Below are positions 34,434 to 46,971 of a stretch of DNA of 64,000 nucleotides, piece after piece (positions within the stretch are counted from its first letter, which is position 1; each line of letters begins with the position of its first letter). Where the stretch lies: NCBI GenBank assembly GCA_015501605.1, contig JADNRZ010000001.1:992001-1056000 (forward strand). The letters are read 5' to 3'. Below the pieces are notes generated by a model. That model was given only the letters and a program-made list of their open reading frames with translations. It was not told the origin of the DNA and did no database searches. The translations under genes and the position numbers were made by a program. Source of the DNA: Panaeolus papilionaceus (taxonomy: Eukaryota; Basidiomycota; Agaricomycetes; Agaricales).

Positions 34434-36001
34434 CTATGTGGCACGCATGAACATCAACACGCCTTCGTAGACTGCCCATCCGATGGCTGAGCTCAATACT
34501 TTTCGGGATAACCGCAACGAAGCGCCGTCAAAGTAGCCAGCGACTCCTCGTTGCTAGAAAAGCGGTCATTATCCAGTCCCTGTGATGTATTATTCGCTTC
34601 GTACCTTCCAAATCGTTCCAATGGTTCTCAAAAATCCATGATACCTGTCCTCAGTCCTTACTTGGACTTTGGTCTATGAAGTCACGTCAATAGCTTGCCT
34701 ACTGCTCATAAAAACGCGTACTAACCTTGATAACATCGAATGGATGCGTCACAAGTGTAGCTATCGCACCGGCAGAAGCGGCGGCGGCGCTATGGATCAA
34801 GCTAGCTTGAGCATTAGATTGCGGTGGTACGAGGTGGACTAATTGATTGAAATCACAATTAGCTCCCAGAAACGCAAGATGAAATTAAATGAAGCGAAAC
34901 GGAATGAAAAGGAATACAACGAAGGCTCACCCATCTCCTTCTTGATCCCTTCATAAAACACGACAAACAACCCCGCATACGGCGCGTCTCTGAGCGAGCT
35001 AGCTAGGAAGCCGCGCAGCAGCTCCGAAGGCCCTTGACGCGCTATGCCCACCAGTGCACCGGATAGTGAGGTATAAGCATACAAATTGCTCTGCAGACGT
35101 TGCAAAATCAACCACGAAGCAATGCACCCAGAAAACGCGTATGCAATGATGTCATACAAGACCCGGCAGCAAGAGTGTGATAAAAATCAACCATAGACAC
35201 ACACGGGTGGGTAGGGAGTCATGCGTAATGCGCGATGTCAATGGAGGATTCGTACAATGATATCAAGGAACAAAGGCCAGAGATGATCAGCACCGGACAT
35301 ATTCGTGAAAACACGGGAATATCATGCTCACCTCATACCGCGCTTTGAGGACTGAGAACGGATTGAGCAGGAAACCCACGGCTACACGGGTTGTAGCACC
35401 AGCGACGAGGTTGCCCTCTGCAGTGAGTTTGGGTAGCACAGAGCCGTTGGTGTTCGACCCTTGATATGACGGCTTTTGTACAGCAGCAAAGTAAGGCGAA
35501 CGTGCCATGAAAGTGCGCAGCTGGGTGAGAGAGGTCATGTATAATGCCACACCCGGAACATTTCTTTGGTCATCTCAGTTCGATATGTAAAGATTTGAGG
35601 GATGAGAGACACACCTAGCAAGCGAAGGTATCGTACCGCGCCATAGACCTATCATGCCCTCTTTCTGGATAATAAGTCTCGTCGTCCCGAGGATGATTGA
35701 CGAGTGTGATCTGAAATCATAATTTACACATTCGGCTCAAACCCAAATGATAGTTTGCGACCCACTTTGGTAGATTGGCACCTAGAGAGCCGTCTACCTG
35801 CTGTATACGAGTCTTTAAGAGATCGACTGTTGTGCATCCATGGATTAACATGGCTATTCACGAGAAATGGAAAACATACAGGGTTGAAGGCATATCGTGG
35901 TGGTCAAACCCGACAAAGCACCTATTGAGACTTTAATGCAACAATTAATAGATAATAAAGTAATAAATACCAGAGAGCATCTGTTGGCCCACATTGCTCA
36001 T
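34434..36001 (-). CDS. HEM25: Mitochondrial glycine carrier Hem25/SLC25A38
   Basis: Inner-membrane carrier that imports glycine for 5-aminolevulinate synthesis. Nine exons (36001..35971, 35921..35880, 35826..35766, 35710..35615, 35563..35332, 35090..34931, 34838..34726, 34673..34605, 34553..34434) encode 307 residues, the family length. The three carrier repeats show QPFDLLKTR, NPFSVLKAR and HPFDVIKTK at the first helix of each. GLWRGTIPSLARNVPG and LRDAPYAGLFVVFYEG are typical of SLC25A38 rather than other carriers. Intron 5 is 241 bases. The window also holds HEM1, the enzyme that uses this glycine. Confidence 0.92.
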
Positions 36002-36199
36002 TCGATATTTCGAGTGAATCCACCAGGGATGCGGATATTTAAATTGGTGTTCTAATAAAGAGTGGTCAGAAGCAAAAGGAAAAAGTAATTATGTCATCGG
36101 TTTGGTTCATTAGAAATGGCTTGCTGAGGTAATATATGATTACGTAAACAAATAGAATTTAGATTGGTTTGGTCCTTTGACTGAACTCTTCTTGTTACA
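36002..36199. promoter_or_regulatory. Divergent promoter HEM25 / SPT4
   Basis: A 198-base gap between opposite start codons; must contain both promoters. AT-rich, with no clear shared element. Confidence 0.45.
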
Positions 36200-36669
36200 A
36201 TGGCAGCCATCCCAACACAAGCTCGTTCAAAATCACTGAGAGCATGTCTATTATGCTCGCTCATCCAGTTACCAGTCGATTTTAGAAAATCTGGTTGTCC
36301 AAATTGTGAAGAAATTCTACAGGTATGGACATGCAATCCTCTTCAAACTAAAACTCATATGTATCCTAGATGCGCGGTAACCCAGACCGCATCCAATCAT
36401 GCACTACCACGCAATTTGACGGTGTCATTGCCATAATTGACTCTAGTCAAAGCTGGGTTGCACAATGGCAGCGCGTAGGCACGTCCATTCCCTTGTTTTC
36501 CATCTCGCTTATCCACGCAAATCACTGGTCTAAACTCATTTCAACAGCCAACAAAGCACGCGGCATGTACGCCGTCAGAGTCCTAGGCAGAATACCAGAG
36601 GACGTAGAAATGGAACTCGAACGGAGAGGAATAAAATACCGTCCACGAGACCAGACTGACCAGGACTAA
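36200..36669 (+). CDS. SPT4: Transcription elongation factor Spt4 (DSIF subunit)
   Basis: Spt4 pairs with Spt5 to form DSIF, which keeps RNA polymerase II processive. Exons 36200..36322, 36370..36478 and 36548..36669 encode 117 residues, exactly the family size. The zinc finger is Cys16, Cys19, Cys33 and Cys36 (CLLCSLIQ ... GCPNC). Conserved FDGVIAIID, WVAQWQRVANKARGMYAV and GIKYRPRDQ follow. The last intron cannot be gt...ag: the only gt donor nearby (36475) shifts the frame. A GC donor at 36479 (tag|gcacgt, ending at 36547) gives the exact family sequence WQRVANKARG. Dimer partner Spt5 is not in the window. Confidence 0.93.
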
Positions 36670-37348
36670 ATGACAATTCTCTTGACCCCGTCATTGACAT
36701 ATTCCTCGGACGACCCTCGATCATCTATTCAAGCTTTGGGGTACAACATTCTCCAATGTCTGTCGTTTCCCCTCATCCGACTTCCGGTCCATATCTAGGC
36801 TCTTCTTCGACCGTCGCATGTATTCAATAATCACTTCCATGGACGCCCCATGGTGTAATATATTTCATTTAGAAGCCACGATATGTCGCTGCATCAGGTC
36901 TCGTGTTTGCAGCCCTTTGATGCGCGACGGTACAGACGGATCGAAATTAATTGAAATCCCTTTATCCTCGAACCCAAACTTTGACTGATTGACGCTCATT
37001 TGGTCATACTTCTACCCTTGAAGAACGGCTTCTTGAAAGTGAGGCATGTACTTTGGATTCACGAGGACGGCAGCCACCAGGAAATTGAGTAAAAGGTCCT
37101 GCGCCGCAAGGGGCAACTCTAATTCATGTCCGGAACATAGACCCGCTGACACGCTTGCAGGTGGCCAAAATACACTGGGATGATGGATTACATGGAAAAC
37201 GTGGATTAATATAAGGTCTGCGCACCCCGATCAAGGAGGGAGTAAAACATAGGGTGGCTTCATATAGTGGCTCCAAGCGGAACCTTTTCGCACTGCGGCA
37301 AGTCAATACTGCAGGGCAGAGGGGATAGGGATCGAGGGAGAGCTAAGA
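36670..37348. other. Intergenic region between convergent SPT4 and IMP3
   Basis: About 0.7 kb. Contains both 3' flanks. No gene, RNA or repeat recognised. Confidence 0.4.
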
Positions 37349-38173
37349 TTATAGCAGATCGAAGTCGTCCAGCTGGAAGAGGGAATCAACGAGACGACCT
37401 CGATTGTTAGGAGAACGATAAGACACGTACCTCGTCATTGTATTGCATAATTGTCCTCTTGAGTTTAGAAGTATCTACCCAAGTGACGAAATCTTCCATG
37501 TGCCTAGCAATAAATGTCAACAGAAGAAGCAGTAAAAGGAGGGAAGGAACATACCTTGTCACCATAAACGCGGGATCTGTTATTGTATCCGGACCAACAC
37601 GAACATGACCTTGTTCGATAAACTTGACAGCCTAGATAGAAAAAGAGGGGAAAATTTAGGATTTGGGATGTGGGTGGGGGTGTAACAATCGACACGCACC
37701 GCACTGACTGTCTCTGACATCTTTGACATGCACATGAATACAGCAAGTCTGCGCCTGCAGAAAGCGGCTACAGTGAGCTTGTTCTCGATGTCGCTGAGTT
37801 TTGCTGATGAATTGAGGACACCCATGTCGTATAATTTTGAGAGTATCTGACCCTCCATTCTTGCTCTGAATGGATCCTGTGCTGGTAATAAAGATACTCT
37901 ATGGGCAAAAGAGCGTATAGAACCACATAATTTATTGTACCTGGTGATAGTATGAGTACATGAAGATAATGATGGGTTAAGACGTACTTGTGGTAATCCT
38001 CCCTGTCCTGAATATGATACCTCCTCATTACTTTTATTTCACGTAAATTTCCATCTTGTTTCCACTAATACCCTTTCAGCTTTTAAAAAATGAAATAAAA
38101 TAAGTAAACTCACATTTAGAAAATCTACTTTTTTTAAAAGCTTTTGTTCATGATACTTTAATTTTCTGACCAT
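37349..38173 (-). CDS. IMP3: U3 snoRNP protein Imp3
   Basis: Nucleolar S4-type RNA-binding protein that helps pair U3 snoRNA with pre-18S rRNA. Exons 38173..38114, 38064..37988, 37940..37700, 37631..37555, 37503..37431 and 37372..37349 encode 183 residues, the same length as human and yeast Imp3. Landmarks: [49 protein letters not shown], the S4 motif [19 protein letters not shown], and the conserved [16 protein letters not shown], ending NDELDDFDLL. Confidence 0.94.
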
Positions 38174-38553
38174 GATGATGAGAGTTCCTGATTGAGATTG
38201 TATTTATTATGTACACGTGTGGGATAGCTTGCGTTCACAGCGTTTGTTGGTTTTGAATTGTTGTCGTCCCTTGGCTTGTCCTTGCACTTCGTCCTTCCTC
38301 CATTGTCCAAACTTTAAAATCACCAGAATACCATCGTTGTTGTATTAATTACTAACATTTTATTCTGAATTTTAACAGGTTTACTTTTCACTTTATTGAC
38401 AGTCCTTGTCTTTTTTCGACTGGTACTGTCAGAAAGTAACAAGTACATGCTGGCTTTCCCTTCCGACTTGGTCCCAATCATTATCCTATCCGTATCACAC
38501 AATTTACAGGGTCCAATTTCGAAAAAAAACTTATTATCCTTTCTAATCGGCAG
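38174..38553. promoter_or_regulatory. Divergent promoter IMP3 / PtaB-like
   Basis: A 380-base gap between opposite start codons, with T-rich and AT-rich tracts. No specific binding site recognised. Confidence 0.4.
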
Positions 38554-41500
38554 ATGAACGGTCCTTTACGCGGGGAGTTTCGCCAACCTCCCATCGCTCA
38601 ACAACAAAATACTATGCTCTCCATTGCCGCTCCACCTTTCAATATTCAGAACCCTTCTCATCTACAACAGTCTTCAATGGCTTCAAATCAAATGGGTTTA
38701 CCTCAGAATATTAATCAACAAAATCAACAAATGGCAATTCAAACTGGTCCTCAACAGAGATACCCTATGCCAGCAAACCACATGCAGTCTCAAGTTCAGC
38801 AGCAACAACAGCAACGTTCAATGCTCATGAGACAGGGTCCTAACCAGCCGCAGCTAAATTCAGCTCAACAAAATCCTTCAGGTCTTCCTATGCAAGCCGT
38901 CCCTTTTCCAGCTAGTATGATGCAGTCTCAAGGCCAAAACCCTGTCAATGTTCGTCGTGTTCAATCTCAACCTCACATGAATCCTCTCGGGGCTCCCATT
39001 CCAAATACCGTATCTGGTGCCATGCAAATGGCCATAAATCCACAAACCGGTATGCCAACTCAAATACGTCAGGCAACAAGTCAACAGCAACAGCAACAGC
39101 AACATAATCAACTCAGGATGCAGCATCAAGCTCACTTAATGCAACAACAATCTAGCATTCCCAATGACATCGCGGCTCTTGGCATGGCTCGTCAACCTCC
39201 CAATCCCGCCATGCAGCAGGGAGTCGCACGTACAGCATCTGGACAACCTCCCATGAGCAGTCTTCCTCAGCCACCGATGGGTGGTCCCTCGTTATCCGGC
39301 GGCATGCAACCACCACCACTTCATCAGAATTCTTTCCCTGGATCTGCCTCGATGCCTCCTCAACATCAACCTCCGCCTATTTCGTCATCACCTCGTCCGC
39401 CCCAAGGTTTGTCCCCTTCGCCACAATCTCATGGGCCCTGGACCCACCACCGGATAACGCCTGATAATGCTCATACATTCTCCTTCGCAGGTTACAACCC
39501 AGCTCAGTTTCCAGGCGGCAACCCTGGTCGCCCAGGTCCTCCTGGCCCATCTGGCGCACCAGGTTACGGCTTCGCGCCGTCGCAGACACCACCCATGCCG
39601 GTCGGCGAAGCGTCTCAAACCTCGCCGTCTGGCATGATGCAGGGGGGTGCACCTAATCGGGCGAACTTCTCAACGCAGGGCTCTCAGTTTGATATGATGG
39701 GAAATAACGAGGTTTATCCCAATTTCGGGATGCACCCTCCAACGACCGTTCCTCCGCGGCCCCCCTCCATGGGCGGGCCCCACCAGCAGCCTCCTGGCGG
39801 TCCGTCCCAGGCGACACAGAACATGCTTCAAGCGCAATCTCAGCAGGCCAACCAACAGCAACAGCAGCAACAAGCGGGATCACAGCAGTCCTCTACTCCC
39901 CAACATCATAATAATCAACAGTCCCAACAACCTCAATCCCAAGCTTCGCAATCCCATCAATCTTCCCCACGCGTCGATCAAATGAACCCCCACCCTCAGC
40001 GACCGCAATCACAGCCGCGCCACTCAACACCAGGTCGTCCTCCTTCACAAGCAGGGGGACAGCAGAGAAATGCTCCCGGGTCAGGAATCGGCCCTGGCCC
40101 TGGTCCAGGTGCCGGAGCAGGCTCATCCACAGGTCCTGCAGGTGGTAATGCGACTGGCGGTCCTTCGCAACAGCCCCGCACGATGGGACCAGTGGGGCTA
40201 GGTGCGCCACTGACGGTGGTGGGGAGGATTCCGCAACCCCAAGGAGCGCCGACGGGCGTTTTGCCTGCCATTGCACCTCGTCCTGCTGGAGGGATGCCTT
40301 CTCAGAACGCCCAGGGAGGGCCTAGCGTTATCGGGGGTGCCCCACCGAACGGAGTTGGGGAGGTTGCACAGCCACCACTATATAGGCCGTACGTTTTCCC
40401 TTTGTTCCTCGACTCGTGAACCTTGGTCTAATTCCTCATCTCTTCACTTAGGATGGCTACTATGAGTTCAGGTACCGGTCAGGGCGTTTTGCGGTTACTT
40501 CAGTTTAGTGGTGTTCTTGCGAATGAAAGCAAGATGGTGAGTGAACTACGTTGTCAGGTTCCTTTCATCTTTCTAACAAAACCTTTCCTAGAAACTGCAA
40601 CTTTCTTACTGGAACGACCTCGTGAAAGAATACTTTACTCCAAAGGCGATTATGAAGCTAACACTATGGAAGGATAACCAACGTAACGAAGCCAAGCCTT
40701 TTGGTAAATTCCTTTTTATAATGCCGTAAATACGAAAGGTTGACAATCTGCAAGTAGAGATTGGGGTTCCGATACTCCCCCGGTTTTTCCTGGTGACAAC
40801 TCAATCTGGGGTCAAATCTATGACCCTCTCCCTCGACGGCGCACGGGAACGACAGTTTGGCCAGGGACATTATGTTGTGGAATGCGTTGGCGCGATATGG
40901 ACGTACAAGTACACCAATGGCTATATCGTTACCTTGCGCGGTCCTTTGACGGCTCATGTTCTCATTAACGCGACAGCACCACCAGGGCAACCTCAAGGGT
41001 ATACATTCAGATTTGAGGAGCTCCAATTTGACGCCAACTTCCACGACAAATATATCGCGCTTGACAGTATTGCCGGAAAGAGATCAATCGACGGACGACG
41101 CTCCCCAATCGCCGAAGATGGTCCTTCCAACTCACCAGGACAGGGTTCGCAGTCATCACAGTCTCAATCTCAGCACCACAAGTGGGAGGAACCTCGGATC
41201 ATGCTAGAAGGCGCCTCTATACCAGGCGAGCCGGTGAATGCGTTTGGCATCCCTCAAGCGACAATGCGGTGTCTTGAATTAGCGGAGAGCGTCAGTTCGA
41301 TGGCGGACTTGATTACATTTGCGAATGAAACTGGTTTGGGACCTCAAGGTGAGTACATTATCCTCCGTTTTCCATGATTTTAATGTCCAGGGTACTAAGC
41401 GACGTACCACCATTTCTACCCACCTCAGCCGCGCTGAAGAAACTCGCGCTTAAACTCAGAGATGGTCAACAACTACATCAGCCCATGGGCACAATGCTTC

Positions 41501-42006
41501 CTCCCAACGGTCACCCTGCTCCTGTCCAACCTCCTACCCAACCTTTAATGATGAATGGCATGATGCATACTGGTCCCCCAAACGGGCCATTAGCTAGTCC
41601 CTTTCAACCCTTTCCTGCCGCCTCAACAAGCAACCAATCTTCAGTAACTCTATACTCGGCCGCTCCTCCCTCAGTAACCAACCCGCAACCAACGATGAAT
41701 CAGTCTGTCAACTCTCCCAAAAACGCTTCAGCCTCAACATCCAATTCTCCGGATAAGCAGAACTCATCAATACCACAGTCGATGCAAATGCAAATGCAAC
41801 ATGCGCATACCCCTCAACAGATACCTGGGCCCGGATCATCACCAGCGATTTCGTCAGGCGGAACAACGAATACACCTTCAATGGTTCATGCTAATCCTAA
41901 CCTCAAGAGAAAACAAACAGGAGATGCAGCGTCACCGACGATTGGCAATTCATCACAAGAGAAACGAATGCGAGGACCCAAGCGACAGAAAGGGCCAGGT
42001 TCATAG
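38554..42006 (+). CDS. ptaB: PtaB/SEUSS-type LIM-domain-binding transcriptional co-regulator
   Basis: Nuclear adaptor; in other fungi PtaB/Mfg1 works with Som1/Flo8-like factors on adhesion and development. Exons 38554..40388, 40452..40536, 40592..40703, 40758..41348 and 41429..42006 encode 1066 residues. Residues 1 to about 600 are Gln/Pro/Gly/Met-rich with polyglutamine runs. The LIM-domain-binding region (about 615-890) starts GQGVLRLLQFSG and contains LSYWNDLVKEYFTPKA, LPRFFLVTTQSGVKSM and GPLTAHVLINATAPPG. The tail is Ser/Pro/Asn-rich and ends in a basic KRMRGPKRQK. All exon phases agree. Role in this organism is inferred from family. Confidence 0.87.
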
Positions 42007-43118
42007 TACACCGCTCTTCTGCATCTGTTTTTTTAATATTATTTCTCTCCTCTACTCGCATCCCATCTACTTCATCCGCATCTACCATTACCCAACTCAT
42101 TTCGAGAATGCACATCCATATATTCCGTTACCCGTTCGTCATTCTTGCTTTCAAAAATCGATTCCTCCTTGTTCACAATGTTGTGTTTGTGTTGGTTGCG
42201 TCTGCAACCCTAATTTGCTATATTTTTTTCTCTTTCTTTCACGTCAATGTGCCAAACTGTGTCCCTAGATTGTACCCTACCTGCTTACACTATCTTATCT
42301 CTACCTTCTGCATGCATACATACTGTTCTCATTATCGTGTTTCTGGAATCCCCCACACATTATTAACACCAAACCAACTGATCATCATCACCGCCGCTCG
42401 CCCTTTTGATCCCCCTCATCCCTTCCATCTTCCATCTGTCATTATCTACTACGTAGACCAAACATTGTGTCTCTGTTCTCTTTCGCTGCTCTTTTTTTGC
42501 TTCCGTTTCTTCTTTTTTCTCATGTACTTTTATTTGAATGCCGAACATTCTCTGGTTGTTATCGTATTCAATTTATTTCGAGCACCGTCCACGTGAACCC
42601 GGACTCATCGATGCTAGAAATAGTATCATGCTGCCCAAATTACCTGTCGTCATTGTTCCAAACTTACACAAGTGCGGGAAGAGAGGTTTTCGCATTTGGT
42701 TAAAGTTTGCTCAACAGTGCTTTGACATTGCTCGTTTCGTAGTTTTGGACAGCAGGTCCAGTCTCCGCTCCCTGCGCTCCCTTCCAGGTTCTGGAATCAT
42801 GTCACCAAGATAAAAAATATTATCAACCCCTACCCAAGACGTCAAACCTAAAACAATAAGCATTATAATACATAGAGTACTTATAGTTATAGATGAGGAG
42901 AGAGAGAAGGTGCCCGATGCGATTTATAATGTATTTATGCGCCGTGTGTCAGAATGAATGAATGGATGTCATGTAAAAATGAAATGATTCAATAAAGCAA
43001 AAAAAGAAAGAGAACCTGAAGAGAAATATGTATGGTATACAGTGTCGTTTATTAAACCTGTTGTCAAAGCCAAAATAAAAGGGGTTTGGTGTGTGTGGAT
43101 GGGATGTTGACGGTGGGG
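42007..43118. other. Intergenic region between convergent PtaB-like and PNUTS-like genes
   Basis: About 1.1 kb, pyrimidine-rich on the plus strand after the PtaB stop (42010-42560), consistent with a long 3' UTR. No gene recognised. Confidence 0.4.
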
Positions 43119-46100
43119 TTATTGGATTGGGTCATGCGAAAAGTCACATTGATCGCCGTATTTGCATCTGTTAATTTCAGAAGATGAACGATTATTAGTT
43201 TCACACAGAACTGAAATTCAAAATATTGCAAAGACTCGATGCTCGCCTTCCTGCTGCAAAGAAACTGCATGGTTTTCTTTTAATGTGTCTATAACCGTCC
43301 TCTCCTCCTCGCCCTCGTCCTCTGCCTCGTCCCCTTCCGCGTCCCCGTCCTTCCCACCGCATAGAATGATCACCGTGTGAAGTTTCTTCTCCGTATCCGG
43401 CATGACCATATTCAGCTCCGAAGTGATTCGGCGTAGAAGTAGGACCCCATGCAGAATTACCCTCGTCATATGCTCCGGGGTGTCCATAGTTAGCCATTCC
43501 AGCACCAGCTGCACCATTCGCGGTAGCACCAGCTCCTGTAAGTGACTGTAAATGTTGCAAAATAACCTGGAGTTGATCGGGATGGAGAGAAGCAAATGTA
43601 GAATCCATAGCTGTAGGTATTGGTGGAGGTGGAGGTGGTCCCCCCATACCCGTGTCCATCATGTTCACAGGTATCTGGCCAGCCATTGCTAACTGGCTAA
43701 CTAGGTCAGCTACCGACACATTGGCCGGTGGCATGATGGCCTCGCCATTGAACGCCGCGTCTGCTATCTCGCCAACGATCATGGTTGTTATCCCCTTGTC
43801 CAGTTCCTCATCGAGTATCACTGACAGTGGTTCTCCTGGAGAATCTGGGATCTGGCTCGCGTTCATATACAACGCACCCAGCGCCGTCTGCTCCCTCCGC
43901 TCCTGTACATTCTTCTCCTCGCTCTCTGTTCCACGCTGTTTGGATTCCAAGTCGATTGGTAGTTCCACCACTGTCAAACGAACACATTTATTAGCTCACG
44001 CCGTTCTTTGATGGAAATGCAAGATATTATTATGCTTACACAGTGGTTCTGCCCAGTCAATCGTTTCTTCGAATAAATGAGCGTGCAATGCTGCTCCCTC
44101 TCCACGATCCAAATCACGTAGCGACAAATGTGTACCCTGAACAAGAAAAAAAAGAAAAGAGACCATCACAGGTTCGACAATCAATGTACAGTAACGATAA
44201 CGAATCAAGAAAAAAGTGCTGACATCTACGGGATCATCGTCATATACGGCCTTCTCGATGAGACGTATCGACTCCAGTTGACCTTCTGCAGCCCATGTAA
44301 CAGTCTTCTTCTTCTTTCCGGTCTTGGTCAGACCTGAAGAAGCAGTATCCGCGTTTGTGGCATTCGTGGCAGTGTTGCCCACTGCGGGTGGCGTCGACAC
44401 AACCGGCGATTCCTTTCGTGTCTTCATGGCCTTGAGCGCTTCCTGGAATGGGTCGATAGACGACGGCATTGCAACATTACTCGGTACGCTAGCCAAAGCT
44501 TCCTCCTTTTTAGGCACAACGACGGGCTTCTTCGTGAAAGACGGAAGTTTGGCTTTGGCTTTCGGAGCAGAAAAGAATGACGAATCTGCTTTTGCATCCT
44601 TGGCCGCTGCGCTTGAGGTCGAAGAAGAAGAGGAAGAGGTCGTTACAGATGATGGCTTGGTTTCCTTCTTTACGACCACCGGTTTTGACGAAGACGATGT
44701 TCCCAGCGCCGCTTTCTTCGGCGGTGGAGGGACCTTGGAAGCAGCAGGTTCACTGAGCTTTCGTTTCTTGGGCTTATCTGTTGAGGAGAGGGAGAGTGCA
44801 AATGGACAAAATATTCCGAAAAAATCGACCGAAAAAATAATATAAAGATTATCAGGGACCCAACAACTCGGTACAAACTAACGTGACTCACCCTCTCCCC
44901 CGTTACTTGACGGTGCACTGTTTGCAGGCTCTTTGACCTCGTTAATGAGAACACGCCATCTTTGCTCGAGATTGAATGCCATATCTTTGGCCGCAGCTGG
45001 ATTGTGCGGGAAAAACAAAGAATTAAGTTAGATATATTTATTACTTGAATTACGGCGACTCAGAAAATAGGGACGGAAGGGACAGACAATAGAAAGGGTT
45101 GCGATGGCACAAACACTCGCGAAAAGGAAAGGTGTAACATGCGATTTTCTTCCGTTGGTCGTAATCGATTCAACATTTTTGCTTTTCTCTTCTTTTGTGT
45201 CTCAATGCAAACGGCGCTTATGGTGTCAAAAACCTAAAGAAAACCCGCCAAATGCCGGAGCAAAGTGGTCTGATTTCTTTAGGACTGCTGAATTACCAGC
45301 AGAACCGACCTATAATTTCGCGGACTTCCTTTGCTCTCTCTCTCTCTTTGCCTCGGTGGATTATGCGTACGGATCGGTCATCAAAGAACGATAACCAAAA
45401 AAAGCGCAATGTTCAGTGAAATAAGGGGAAATCGCTCACCTAGGTCTGGGGTATGTGCCAGCTTCTTGATCACTTTGGCCAGTTTCGATTGGATTAGACC
45501 CTCCAATGTGAGGGGTAAACGATCGATCAGCTGAATGAGCAGTCGGGTTAATAACTTGTTAGAATGGAGGTCGTCGTCGCCGTGCGACGAACGAGGGTCG
45601 GAGGAAATTAAGGTTACTTACGTGCAACAACGGCATTGTCGTCTCTGACAGCTTGTCTGATTTGTCTGCCTTTGAAGCTGCCCTAAGCCATTCGCGTGTA
45701 ATTTCCATCGCTGTCGGGTTTTCTGACCAAGCTCGATAATAAGGGTTGCCTGCATTGTCTCTGATAGCACCAAGTATTTCCATCCGAAGCTCGCAATCCA
45801 CATCTGAATAACCGTAATCACTAATTCTGTCAACCAACTTGGTGACGGAACCCGCGCCCGTGAGTGCGTTCAGGTAGGGAAGAATGGAATTCCGGAGTTG
45901 TTCCCTTTTCTTCTCTTGTTGCTCCTTTGTTGGACCGGTAGGTGTGGCAACTGCAGCTTGGGCCGCTGGAGGGTCTTGGGAAGCGGGTTGCTGTGAGAGC
46001 ATGAGTTGAGAAGTGGATGCCACTGGGGGTGGTGATGCTGAAGTAGTTGAAGGCTGTGAGGGGAGTGGGCTATGAGAGTAGAACGATGCGGGTGAAATGG

Positions 46101-46971
46101 CCATGAACGGTTGAGTTGTGGGAGAATGAAGAGCCTGCGGCGAGAGAGTACCCTGAGAGGGCTGTTGGAGGTGTGGACGGTAATATGAGGGTTGGAATGC
46201 CATCATAGGGCTATAAAATTGCGCCCGCTGTGGTTGTGATGATTGTGTTGGCTGTTGAGGCTGCGACTGTGGCGCGAATGTCGGGGAAGGCGAATGTGAA
46301 AATCCGTTGGATGACGTGCCATTCGCTGACAACATTGGGCTGGGAAGACGGTTAAAACCAATTTTTTGTATAAATCGTTTTTAAAAAACCTACTCAATGA
46401 TCATGGCATTTGTGGTTGATGGATGTGGTTGTAAAGGATGATGTGTCGACGACTGCTGCAAAGGTTGCTGATGATGGGCGAGTGACTGGGATTGCTGCGG
46501 TGTCTGAGAGGTGGATGGACCTGTCGTGGCACCATTTAAGCTGGAATATTTTGAAACAGGTAGCGATGTGGATGGATTGTTCCATGACGTGGGGTAGGGA
46601 ATGGTGCCAGTATATGGAGAATGCGCATGTGTGGGCTGCATGAAGTATGCATACTGGTTCGTATAGTAAGCTGGATTGGATTGACCTATAAAATGTCCAC
46701 GTATAAAATAAATAAAAAATACTTGAAAAATTATGAAAAAAAGTGGCGTACCATTCGAGTCTGACAAAGGGGTGAAATCGAGTGAATCGATGGGAGCGGT
46801 TGATATTGGCAGCGTGGACGTTGACGACTGATGCTGGTCCCCCTTGTGCCAATTATCGATATTTGGCAAATGGTCACTGCTTTGAGCAGGTAATGAGTGA
46901 TGTTGTGGGTGATGTTGTTGAGCAGGTTCTGGGGTTTGTGAAACCCATTGAGAGTATAAACTCGAGTCCAT
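43119..46971 (-). CDS. PNUTS-like PP1 regulatory subunit (TFIIS N-domain, RVxF motif, RGG and CCCH finger)
   Basis: Animal PNUTS (PPP1R10) targets PP1 phosphatase to RNA polymerase II during termination. Exons 46971..46752, 46685..46394, 46339..45622, 45530..45440, 44996..44892, 44777..44224, 44136..44040, 43970..43247 and 43167..43119 encode 949 residues. N-terminus Gln/Pro/Ser-rich; TFIIS N-terminal (LW) domain about 305-480; PP1-docking motif KTVTW at 633-637 followed by AAEGQLESIRL as in PNUTS; a Gly-Arg repeat; and a final CCCH finger C-x7-C-x5-C-x3-H (PCSFFAAGRCKYGDQCDFSH). The last intron (43246-43168) starts gcgagc: a GC-AG intron needed to complete the finger. Intron 4 is 443 bases. 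An in-frame ATG at 47004 is an alternative start. The domain order is the same as in animals. Confidence 0.85.

Noticed and set aside
40793..41377. Separate small gene inside the PtaB-like locus
   Set aside because: It is exon 4 of that gene; the LIM-domain-binding region continues across the introns in phase.
45104..45394. 96-codon plus-strand frame inside the long PNUTS-like intron
   Set aside because: No family features; the segment has ordinary intron composition and no promoter or splice signals supporting a nested gene.
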